Assembly (NCBI GenBank): GCA_005792545.1
Contig: SXRM01000083.1
Coordinates: 1-38,930, forward strand
DNA from: Pseudomonadota bacterium
GTDB taxonomy: Bacteria; Myxococcota_A; UBA9042
Direction: 5' to 3'
Length of the DNA: 38,930 bases
The notes beneath the pieces were generated by a model. It worked only from the letters and a program-made list of their open reading frames with translations, had not been told where the DNA came from and made no database searches. This document shows, piece by piece, positions 1-6,488 of the stretch. A program made the position numbers and the translations under genes. Position 1 is the stretch's first letter; each line of letters begins with the position of its first letter.

Positions 1-158
1 AGACTGCCTTCAAAGTGTCTGTAAATCAGCGGCCTTACATGACGACCACACATAACCGAACAGGCATGTCGCCAACCAGTTGATTCTGCTAGCTATGCCT
101 TCGTGGTCAAGCGCACTCTCTGCGATCTGCGCCCGGCCAGCGCGACTTCTGGCGGCAG
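1..158. other. Non-coding left edge, lower GC
   Basis: The first 92 bases are visibly less GC-rich than the rest of the window and have stops in all three plus frames (TGA at 81-83 and TAG at 90-92 in the permease frame). From 93 the permease frame is open and family-like, but there is no ATG, GTG or TTG codon before the GTG at 159. The residues just before that start (RDFWRQ, 141-158) look like genuine MlaE-family sequence. The edge therefore looks like a rearrangement, a frameshift or a contig-end artefact rather than a normal promoter region. I see no RNA gene here. Confidence 0.5.
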
Positions 159-842
159 GTGGCGCTGCAGGTCTATTTTACGGCGGTGCAGGCGATCGGC
201 CCGGTGGTGACCCTGGCATTGGTCGTCGGCCTGTTCAAGATCGTCGAGGGCGTCAGCGGCCTGGGCGCACTGTCCGGCGCTGAGAGCCTGGGGCGCACCG
301 TGACCGTGGTGGTCCTGCGTGAGGTCGCGCCGCTTTTGACCGGCATCATTGTCATCGTGCGGTCCGTGACGGCCATCGCCGCCGAGATCGGCACCATGCG
401 GGTGCAGCGCGAGATTGAAGCCCTGGAAGTCATGGGTATTCCGCCGATGCGCCAGCTGGTCGCGCCGCGGCTGTTGGGCGGGCTGTTTTCGCTGTTTGGG
501 CTCAGCGTGGTGTTTAGCGCCGCCGCGCTGGTCGGTGGCTTTGCGATCGCGCAGTTGCTGGTCAGCCTGCCAGCTTCAGTGTTTCTGGGGGCGGTGTTCT
601 CGGCTACGTCACCGGTCGACCTCGGCGCGTTTCTGGCCAAGATTGTGCTCGGCGGCCTCGGGATCTTCCTGATTGCCTGCTACCAGGGCATGGACGTCGG
701 CGGGTCGCCCACAGAGGTGCCGATCGCGGTCTCCAAGGCCGCGCTGCACGCGCTGGTCTATCTGGTCGGTCTGCACGGCGCGGTCACGGTGGTGGTGTTT
801 CTGTCCGGCGCCGGCACGTCGCTGTTCATGGGGGTGCTGTGA
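159..842 (+). CDS. mlaE: MlaE-family ABC permease of an MCE lipid transporter, probably 5'-truncated
   Basis: This is the inner-membrane permease of an MCE/Mla-type transporter, which moves phospholipid or other hydrophobic substrates between inner membrane and periplasm. The protein has five or so hydrophobic stretches and the family core: REVAPLLTGIIVIVRS followed by AAEIGTMRVQREIEALEVMG, the coupling-helix region of MlaE proteins. From the GTG at 159 it is 227 residues, shorter than the usual ~250-260; family-like residues continue upstream to about 93 without a standard start codon, and two stops precede that. It overlaps the next gene by 4 bp (GTGA), so the operon with the ATPase-like and MCE genes is clear. 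The identity is secure; the start is not. It could be a functional gene with a GTG start or one broken at its 5' end. Confidence 0.85.
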   Translation: MALQVYFTAVQAIGPVVTLALVVGLFKIVEGVSGLGALSGAESLGRTVTVVVLREVAPLLTGIIVIVRSVTAIAAEIGTMRVQREIEALEVMGIPPMRQLVAPRLLGGLFSLFGLSVVFSAAALVGGFAIAQLLVSLPASVFLGAVFSATSPVDLGAFLAKIVLGGLGIFLIACYQGMDVGGSPTEVPIAVSKAALHALVYLVGLHGAVTVVVFLSGAGTSLFMGVL

Positions 843-1537
843 GCATTGCGGCCACCGCAACGGGCCTGGTTTGCGACGCCGGGCGGATCCGGCTGCGCAT
901 TCCACCGTTTTCCGCGGACGCCGGCACGATCGCGGTGTTCGAGCCGCAAATCGGCCAGACTGAGAGCGAAATCGCGGCGGCGATTGGCCGCATGCTCGCG
1001 ACCGTAGCCTTCCCCGTGGCCGGTACGCTGCAGCTTTTCGACGAACCCGTTGCCGCCCGCAGCTATGTCGAGCTGTTGCGGCTGCGTCAGCGGGTCGGGC
1101 TGGCCCAAGGCCACGGCGGCCTGTTGTCGAACCGCTCACTTCGCGACAACATCGCGCTGCCGATTGCGACCCACGGCAAGCTCAGCGCCGCGGACGAGGC
1201 GGCGCGCGTGCAGGCATTGCTGGCCGAATTCCATCTCGAAAGCGTCGCCGGGTTGCGACCCCATGAAGTCGACGGCACCGCCCGCTTTCGCACTTGCGCG
1301 GCGCGGGCCGTGGCGCTCGACCCGGCGTGGCTGGTGGTCGAAGGCGTCGGCGACTTTGACGCCAACCTGGGTTTGTCGCCCACCTGGCGCAGCCTAGTGC
1401 GCCGCGCCACAGAGTCTACCAGTGCGCTGGCCGTGTGCCTGTCGCGGCCCAACGGTGCGCTGACCGCAGGGCTGGCCCACTTTGGCGCGCGAGTCTATGG
1501 GTGTTTTGCCGACGAGGCGCCGGGCGGCCACACGTGA
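839..1537 (+). CDS. Degenerate ABC ATPase-like protein (MlaF position), lacking Walker motifs
   Basis: The position between MlaE-like and MCE genes is that of the MlaF ATPase, and the order of elements matches an ABC nucleotide-binding domain of 232 residues, but the catalytic motifs are gone. Where Walker A should be (about residues 34-42) the sequence is FEPQIGQTE, without GxxGxGK[ST]. The Q-loop region survives in outline (LAQGHGGLLSNRSLRDNIAL, about 88-107). The signature segment reads VDGTARFRTCAARAVALDP instead of LSGG followed by a conserved R-A-ALDP tail. The Walker B place reads AWLVVEGVGDFD in place of LLLDEP. I infer an ABC pseudo-ATPase that can no longer bind or hydrolyse ATP in the usual way. 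It starts at GTG overlapping the permease stop and its own stop overlaps the next start, so it is translated as part of the operon and has no frameshift. Confidence 0.75.
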   Translation: MSIAATATGLVCDAGRIRLRIPPFSADAGTIAVFEPQIGQTESEIAAAIGRMLATVAFPVAGTLQLFDEPVAARSYVELLRLRQRVGLAQGHGGLLSNRSLRDNIALPIATHGKLSAADEAARVQALLAEFHLESVAGLRPHEVDGTARFRTCAARAVALDPAWLVVEGVGDFDANLGLSPTWRSLVRRATESTSALAVCLSRPNGALTAGLAHFGARVYGCFADEAPGGHT

Positions 1538-2745
1538 AGATTTTCCTGACGTCGCGCGAGCGCATCGCTGGCCTGTTCCTGGTCGGCACGGTGGCCCTGG
1601 TGGTGGCGTTTTTCGTCGGCGCCGCGGTGCACAATCGCTGGCTGGTGGCACGGGTGCGCTACCTTGCGCAGGTCGAGCGCGGCGATGGGCTGCGCACCGG
1701 TTCGCCGGTGTTGCTGAGCGGCGTCGAAGTCGGCGAGATCGGCGACTTGCGCATCACCGACGACGGCAAGGTCACGGTCGAGCTGGCCATTCTCGCCGGC
1801 CATGCCCATCGCGTGCGTCCGGGTAGCAAAGCCGTGGTGCGGCGCCTGTTGGGCATCGGCGAAAAACGCGTGCACCTGACTACAGTGCCCGGAGCGGGTA
1901 AGCCGCTGCCCGACGGCGCCTGGCTGACCGTGCACGAACCGGTCGACATCCTAGACGCCGTCGCCGAGCTGGACTTTGGCACCTACCTCAAGACCGCCAA
2001 CCGGGCGATTTCGGCGCTCGAAAAGCTGATGCAGAAGCTTGAGGAGAACGACCGCCTGGACCGCCTGGTCGGCGCGTTCGATCGGTTGGGGCCGCTGCTC
2101 GACAAGCTCGACAAGCTGCTCGGCGATGTCGGCCCAACGATGACGTCGCTGGTCAAGCACCCGGCGGTGCCTGGCGCGCTGCAAGGCTTGGATGACCTGC
2201 TGCACGACCCGGCCTTGCGCGAGACCCTGGCAGCGGCGCACCGCTTGCTGGCCGACCCTGGCCTGCGTCGCACCGTCGCGGCGGCGGAGCAATTGCTCAG
2301 CGATCCCGCTGCCCGTAAGCTGGTGCGCGGCGCCGCCGAAGTGCTGGAGCCCCAGAAAATCAACCGGCTCATCGATCGCAGCGAAGGCCTGGTCGGGCGG
2401 CTGGACGTGTTGCTGGGCGAGAAAGGCCCGGCCACTACCATGCTGACCAACGCCGACAAGCTGCTGGCCGACGGCAAGATCGAGCGGCTCATCGGCGCCA
2501 TGGAGCGCCTGACCGACGAAAAGAAGCTTGCGCGGATTCTGGACAACGTCGCCACCCTGGCCGAGCAGACCGGCCGCATCGCCCCGGAAATTCCGCACAT
2601 CACCAAGGAACTGACAGTGACGCTGCGCGAGGCGGTGGTCGTGCTCAAGGCCATGCAAAAGACCTGGTATCTGGAGGGCAAGGCCAGCGACGTCCGCAAA
2701 GAGCTGGACCGCTCCAAAGACGACAAGCCCAAGGACCCGGAATAG
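1534..2745 (+). CDS. mlaD: MCE-domain lipid-binding protein (MlaD-like)
   Basis: This is the periplasmic, membrane-anchored MCE subunit that would form the hydrophobic channel of the transporter. The 403-residue protein starts at a GTG that overlaps the upstream TGA by 4 bp. It has an N-terminal transmembrane anchor (about residues 10-32, GLFLVGTVALVVAFFVGAA), then a single MCE domain (about 35-120) with the typical VERGDGLRTGSPVLLSGVEV segment. The long C-terminal part (about 150-385) is helical and contains ~20-residue amphipathic repeats (LLHDPALRETLAAAHRLLADP and similar), consistent with the coiled tunnel helices of MlaD/PqiB-type proteins. The tail is lysine/aspartate rich. The first copy of the recurring C7 element begins two bases after its stop. 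Confidence 0.88.
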   Translation: MKIFLTSRERIAGLFLVGTVALVVAFFVGAAVHNRWLVARVRYLAQVERGDGLRTGSPVLLSGVEVGEIGDLRITDDGKVTVELAILAGHAHRVRPGSKAVVRRLLGIGEKRVHLTTVPGAGKPLPDGAWLTVHEPVDILDAVAELDFGTYLKTANRAISALEKLMQKLEENDRLDRLVGAFDRLGPLLDKLDKLLGDVGPTMTSLVKHPAVPGALQGLDDLLHDPALRETLAAAHRLLADPGLRRTVAAAEQLLSDPAARKLVRGAAEVLEPQKINRLIDRSEGLVGRLDVLLGEKGPATTMLTNADKLLADGKIERLIGAMERLTDEKKLARILDNVATLAEQTGRIAPEIPHITKELTVTLREAVVVLKAMQKTWYLEGKASDVRKELDRSKDDKPKDPE

Positions 2746-2747
2746 CC

Positions 2748-2774
2748 CCTGAACATACCCCCCCATTGTTCAGG
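2748..2774 (+). promoter_or_regulatory. C7 element, copy 1
   Basis: Arms CCTGAACA (2748-2755) and TGTTCAGG (2767-2774) are a perfect 8-bp inverted repeat around an 11-base loop TACCCCCCCAT (2756-2766). It lies 2 bp after the MCE gene stop and about 180 bp before the chosen start of the next plus-strand gene. The 16-mer CCCCCCCATTGTTCAG is shared by all five copies in the window. No T-run follows, so it is not an ordinary Rho-independent terminator. Confidence 0.7.
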
Positions 2775-2791
2775 TCCTTGAATTGGCGGCG

Positions 2792-2806
2792 GTTTTCCAA
2801 GAAAAC
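2792..2806 (+). other. Small AT-rich hairpin
   Basis: GTTTTC (2792-2797), loop CAA, GAAAAC (2801-2806): a perfect 6-bp inverted repeat lying 18 bp past copy 1 of the C7 element, in an intergenic stretch that is AT-rich for this genome. Its role is unknown. Confidence 0.4.
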
Positions 2807-2816
2807 GGCGAGAAGT

Positions 2817-2843
2817 TTTACAACTAATTGATATTGTTACGAT
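2817..2843 (+). promoter_or_regulatory. Possible promoter for the spermidine-synthase-like gene
   Basis: TTTACA at 2817-2822 and TACGAT at 2838-2843, separated by 15 bp, in the AT-richest part of the 2746-2953 gap. An alternative -35 (GTTTTA, 2815-2820) gives 17-bp spacing. Weak prediction by eye. Confidence 0.3.
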
Positions 2844-2953
2844 TCTGTTGGTCCGTGGAACTCCGGCCGCAGTCTCGACAATCGCCGCAGTTGCCCCTAC
2901 CCTTCGCGACCCTCGCGCCATGCCGCGCCACCTGCCTTTGGGGTCTGCACCTG

Positions 2954-5335
2954 ATGGATACCACCGCCCCCCACCGCCCCGCGCTTGCGGTGGCCGGTGT
3001 CGCCGCTTCGATTTTCCTGCTCGAAGTGCTGTTGACGCGCCTGTTTTCGGTGACGCTGTACCACCACTTTGCGTTCGCCGCGATTTCGATCGGCATGTTG
3101 GGGCTGGCGGCGGCGGGTGTGCGGGTGTCGCTGGCGCCCGAGCGGTTCACGGCCGAGCGCGCCGACGTCGACATCCAGCGCAGCGGCTTGCTGTTTGCTG
3201 CGACCACGGTCGGCGCGTTGGCGCTGCTGGTGCGGTACGGTGTGTCGCTCGATTTCTCGTGGAAGCGTCTGCTGATTCTGGCGTGCGTGTACGCGGTGGG
3301 CGTGGTGCCGTTCTACTTTGGCGGGCTGGTGCTGACGCTTTTGTTCACCCACCACCGCGCGCAGTTTTCGCGGCTGTACGCTGCCGATCTGGCCGCGGCC
3401 GGTGTGGCCGGCCTGCTGGTCGTGCCGTTGCTGGTGTGGCTGGGCGGTCCGGCCGCGGTGGTGGCTTCGGTGCTGTGCGGGCCGGTGTGCCTGTTCTTTG
3501 CCTACCCGGCGATGGGCAAGCGCGAGCGCATGGCGACACTGGGCCTCATCGTGACGTGCCTCACGCTCATTGGCATGGACCAGGCGATGGGGACCCTGCA
3601 CCTCAAGAAGCCCAAGGGACGCATGGGCGACATCGTGCTGTTCGAGGGCTGGAACGCGCTCAGCCGTATCGCCGTCTACGACCAGCCCATGGGACCGTGG
3701 GCGCTCGGTCCCAAATACAAAGGGCCCGTCGTGACCGGGCACATGATGGATATCGACGCTTCGGCGGCGACGCCGGTCATGCCCAAGTCCGGTCCAGAAG
3801 GCCATGAATTCTTGCGCTACGAGCTGACGGCGGTCGGCTACAACGGCTCGGCCAAAGGCCGCGGTCTGGTCATCGGCGCCGGCGGCGGTCGCGACATCCT
3901 GACCGCATTCATGCACGGCATGCAGAAAGTCGATGCCGTCGAGATCAACCCCTTGATTGCCAATGCGGTGATGCGCGGCCAGTTTGCCGAGTACAGCGGG
4001 CGCCTCTACGAGCGACCCGGGTTGACGGTCCACGTCGCCGATGGTCGCACTTTTGTGCGCCGCAGCAAAGATCGCTACGACACCATCCAGCTGTCGCTGG
4101 TCGATACCTGGGCGGCGACGGCTGCGGGTGCGTTCGCTGCGTCGGAGAACAACCTGTACACCCGCGAAGCGATTGAGGAATACCTGGGGCACCTGACCCA
4201 AGACGGCGTGCTGATGATGATCCGCTGGGAAGGCGACGAGGTCGTGCGCCTGCTGACCATGATGCACGCCGCCGCCAAGACGCTCGGCATCGCCAACCCC
4301 GCGGCGCACATTGCGATTCTGAGTTGTCACCACACCGGATCCGAGTCGGCACGCGCCGCCAACGTGCTGTTCCGCCGTTCACCATTCGATGAAAAGGCCA
4401 TGCAGGCGCTGCGCGACCAGGCCGACAAAGCCGGCTTTGACTGGCTGCACGATCCGCTCAAGCCCACAGCGACGCGCTACGCCGAGATCGCGCGGGCCGA
4501 CGATCCGGTCGCCAACGCGCTGAAAGATCAGCACTACGAGCTGCGGCCGTCGACCGACGACTGGCCGTTTTTCTTTTACCGGCCCCACCACGACACGCTT
4601 GGCGTCATGCTCAAGCACCCGACCGTGCTGATGCTCAACGGCGAATTCATGCTGCTCGAGATGCTGCTGCTGGCCATCGTGCTCGGTACCGCTTGCCTGC
4701 TGTTGCCGCTCTGGCGCGGCGGTCGGGCGGCGCTGGGCTCCAATCCGGCGGCGGCGCTGCGGGCGATGCCCTACTACCTGGGGCTCGGCATCGGCTTTAT
4801 GCTGGTCGAAGTCAGCATGATGCAACGGTTCGTGCTGTACCTTGGCCATCCGACCCACGCATTGACGGCCGTGCTGGCGGGTCTGCTGGTCGGCGCGGGG
4901 CTGGGCTCATTCTTTGCGGCGCGCTTTACGCGCGGTGATTTGGGCGCGCTGCCCAAGACGGTTGCTGCTTGCGGCGGGGTTGCCGTCGTGGTGCTCCTCG
5001 TCTCCAACGCCGTGCATGGCTGGGTGCTCGACGCCACTCAAGACTCTGAATTCATAGTCAAAGTTGTGCTGACCGAAGCGCTGGTTGGAGTCATCGGCTT
5101 TGTGTTGGGCATGCTGATGCCGCTCGGCATGTCGCGGCTTGCGGCGTCGGCGCCACGACTGGTGCCGTGGGCCTGGGGGCTCAATGGCTTTGCGTCGGTC
5201 GTCGGGTCGTGTGCAGCCGCGCTTTTGTGCATGAGCAACGGCTTTGCCGCCACCTTCCTGACGGGCGCCGGTGTCTATGCGCTGACTGCGCTGGCCGGCC
5301 TGCTGCCCGTGCCGAGCTCCGAGCCGGCTCAGTAG
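2954..5335 (+). CDS. Spermidine synthase-like methyltransferase domain embedded between membrane segments
   Basis: The 793-residue protein has three parts. Residues about 8-230 are hydrophobic with roughly six to seven membrane segments. Residues about 240-560 form a cytoplasmic Rossmann domain of the spermidine synthase/SAM-dependent methyltransferase type, with the nucleotide-binding GAGGGRD at 308-314, an acidic residue at the end of the next strand (VDAVEINP) and VADGRTFV. Residues about 560-793 add further membrane segments. Such membrane-bound spermidine-synthase-like proteins are common in Deltaproteobacteria and mostly lack a known substrate; I would not assign polyamine synthesis. 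The ATG at 2954 begins just before the first membrane segment; a TTG at 2828 in frame would add 42 unlikely, Arg/Cys-rich residues, so I prefer 2954 although no strong ribosome-binding site is visible. A short hairpin followed by five T residues lies just after the stop. Confidence 0.8.
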   Translation: MDTTAPHRPALAVAGVAASIFLLEVLLTRLFSVTLYHHFAFAAISIGMLGLAAAGVRVSLAPERFTAERADVDIQRSGLLFAATTVGALALLVRYGVSLDFSWKRLLILACVYAVGVVPFYFGGLVLTLLFTHHRAQFSRLYAADLAAAGVAGLLVVPLLVWLGGPAAVVASVLCGPVCLFFAYPAMGKRERMATLGLIVTCLTLIGMDQAMGTLHLKKPKGRMGDIVLFEGWNALSRIAVYDQPMGPWALGPKYKGPVVTGHMMDIDASAATPVMPKSGPEGHEFLRYELTAVGYNGSAKGRGLVIGAGGGRDILTAFMHGMQKVDAVEINPLIANAVMRGQFAEYSGRLYERPGLTVHVADGRTFVRRSKDRYDTIQLSLVDTWAATAAGAFAASENNLYTREAIEEYLGHLTQDGVLMMIRWEGDEVVRLLTMMHAAAKTLGIANPAAHIAILSCHHTGSESARAANVLFRRSPFDEKAMQALRDQADKAGFDWLHDPLKPTATRYAEIARADDPVANALKDQHYELRPSTDDWPFFFYRPHHDTLGVMLKHPTVLMLNGEFMLLEMLLLAIVLGTACLLLPLWRGGRAALGSNPAAALRAMPYYLGLGIGFMLVEVSMMQRFVLYLGHPTHALTAVLAGLLVGAGLGSFFAARFTRGDLGALPKTVAACGGVAVVVLLVSNAVHGWVLDATQDSEFIVKVVLTEALVGVIGFVLGMLMPLGMSRLAASAPRLVPWAWGLNGFASVVGSCAAALLCMSNGFAATFLTGAGVYALTALAGLLPVPSSEPAQ

Positions 5336-5337
5336 CA

Positions 5338-5353
5338 CGCCCGGGGCGTTTTT
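5338..5353 (+). terminator. Short Rho-independent terminator candidate
   Basis: CGCCC (5338-5342), central G, GGGCG (5344-5348), then TTTTT (5349-5353), beginning 3 bp after the TAG of the spermidine-synthase-like gene. The stem is short but all G-C, and the T-run is in the right place. Confidence 0.5.
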
Positions 5354-5422
5354 GGCTTGACGCTGCGGGCCGCCGTAGCGCATCGTTGCGGGCCCGCGCC
5401 TCGGGCGGTGGCAGGAGAGTCG

Positions 5423-5914
5423 ATGGTCCGCCTGGCTTGTACATTCGCAATTGCCGTCTGGATGGTTGGGGCAAGCGCCTCGGCCGCAGAACCGCCCGCC
5501 GTCGCACCAGCGGAGAAGGGCGCTGCGCCAGCCGAAAAGGGCCCAGCCTGGGGCAAGCTGACCACCGAAGACGGCAAGCAGAGCTGGACGCTGGACAAGC
5601 CCGAGGTTGTCGTCGGGACCGGCGCCGCAGCGCAGGTCAAGCTGACCCATGGGTCGGTGTCGGAGGCGCACTGCAAGCTGAAATACGACGCCGGCACGGT
5701 TACGGTCGAGGACCTCGGCAGCAAGACTGGCACCCTGGCGGCGGGGACGGCGCTTAAGAAGGGCAAACCGTTTCGTGTCCTGCAAAACCTCGACCTGTCG
5801 GTGGGCCCTGTGCAGCTTCGCTTCACCTTTGGTGAACGCCCGGCGCTGCTGCCGCCGACCCAGGCGCCGCCCAAGGGCAAGAAGGGCGCCAAAGCGCCCG
5901 CGAAGGCCAAGTAG
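5423..5914 (+). CDS. Secreted FHA-domain protein
   Basis: The 163-residue protein starts at an ATG preceded by AGGAG (5412-5416). It has a signal peptide (about residues 1-22, LACTFAIAVWMVGASASAAE), an Ala/Pro/Lys-rich linker, one forkhead-associated-like domain (about 45-140) and a Lys/Ala/Pro-rich tail. The FHA fold is seen from the strand pattern and the SVSEAHCKL and LGSKTGT segments. Compared with canonical FHA domains the first glycine-arginine is GT and the Asn of the SxNGT loop is Thr, although the Ser and His of the SxxH motif remain. FHA domains normally read phosphothreonine in the cytoplasm; with an export signal and these changes this one may not. It lies 10 bp upstream of the molybdenum hydroxylase genes and shares their direction, so it is probably in the same transcript. 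Confidence 0.65.
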   Translation: MVRLACTFAIAVWMVGASASAAEPPAVAPAEKGAAPAEKGPAWGKLTTEDGKQSWTLDKPEVVVGTGAAAQVKLTHGSVSEAHCKLKYDAGTVTVEDLGSKTGTLAAGTALKKGKPFRVLQNLDLSVGPVQLRFTFGERPALLPPTQAPPKGKKGAKAPAKAK

Positions 5915-5924
5915 GAATTCCGCC

Positions 5925-6488
5925 GTGCCGATCGCCGAACCGCTCGACCCAGCGCGTGCGCGCCGCATTGCCGTGGTGCGATTGCACGTCAATGGCCAGG
6001 CCTACGCCGTAGCCGCGCCGACGCACTGGACGTTGCTGGAATTGCTGCGTTATCAGCTGGGTCTGGTCGGCAGCAAGCAGGGCTGCGACAAGGGCGACTG
6101 CGGCGCTTGCACCGTGCTCCTTGACGGCCTGCCGACGTTGTCGTGCATCACGCTGGCGCTGTCGGCCGAGGGCCGCCATGTCGAAACCGTCGAGGGCCTG
6201 GGCGTGGGCGGTGAGCCACATCCCCTGCAACGGCAATTCGCCGAGCGCGGCGCCGCGCAGTGCGGCTTTTGTACGCCCGGCATGTTGATGTCGTCGGCGC
6301 ACTATCTGGATGAGCTCGGCCGGGCCGCCTCGCCCGTCGTTCGCCAACAGGACATCGCGGCGGCGCTGGGCGGCAACCTGTGCCGCTGTACCGGTTACAC
6401 CAAGATTTTCGAGGCGGTCCAGGCAGCGGCCGATGAGACCTGCGACCGTGCGCGCGCGCTGGCCGATGGGCCCGGAGGCGCTGCGTGA
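5925..6488 (+). CDS. hcrC: [2Fe-2S] small subunit of a molybdenum hydroxylase (4-hydroxybenzoyl-CoA reductase gamma-like)
   Basis: This subunit carries the two [2Fe-2S] clusters that pass electrons to or from the molybdenum site. The plant-type ferredoxin ligands are C54, C59, C62 and C74 (CDKGDCGAC and C74), and the helical-domain ligands are C113, C116, C153 and C155 (CGFCTPG; CRCTGY). The 187-residue protein is longer than the ~160 residues usual for HcrC because of short extra segments at both ends. The GTG at 5925 was chosen because AGGA (5913-5916) lies upstream and the protein begins close to the first conserved strand. Its stop overlaps the large-subunit start by 4 bp. Confidence 0.9.
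   Translation: MPIAEPLDPARARRIAVVRLHVNGQAYAVAAPTHWTLLELLRYQLGLVGSKQGCDKGDCGACTVLLDGLPTLSCITLALSAEGRHVETVEGLGVGGEPHPLQRQFAERGAAQCGFCTPGMLMSSAHYLDELGRAASPVVRQQDIAAALGGNLCRCTGYTKIFEAVQAAADETCDRARALADGPGGAA

Noticed and set aside
2756..2766. C7 tract as a phase-variable homopolymer
   Set aside because: All five copies have exactly seven C residues and none lies in a coding frame, so length variation is not indicated.
2748..2774. C7 element as a Rho-independent terminator
   Set aside because: Weak A-T-containing stem, no T-run after it, and in divergent gaps it is upstream of genes rather than after them.
2897..4333. Minus-strand frame of 478 codons opposite the membrane spermidine-synthase-like gene
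   Set aside because: Low-complexity Arg/His/Gln composition typical of antisense GC-rich frames; the plus strand has the Rossmann motif and membrane segments.
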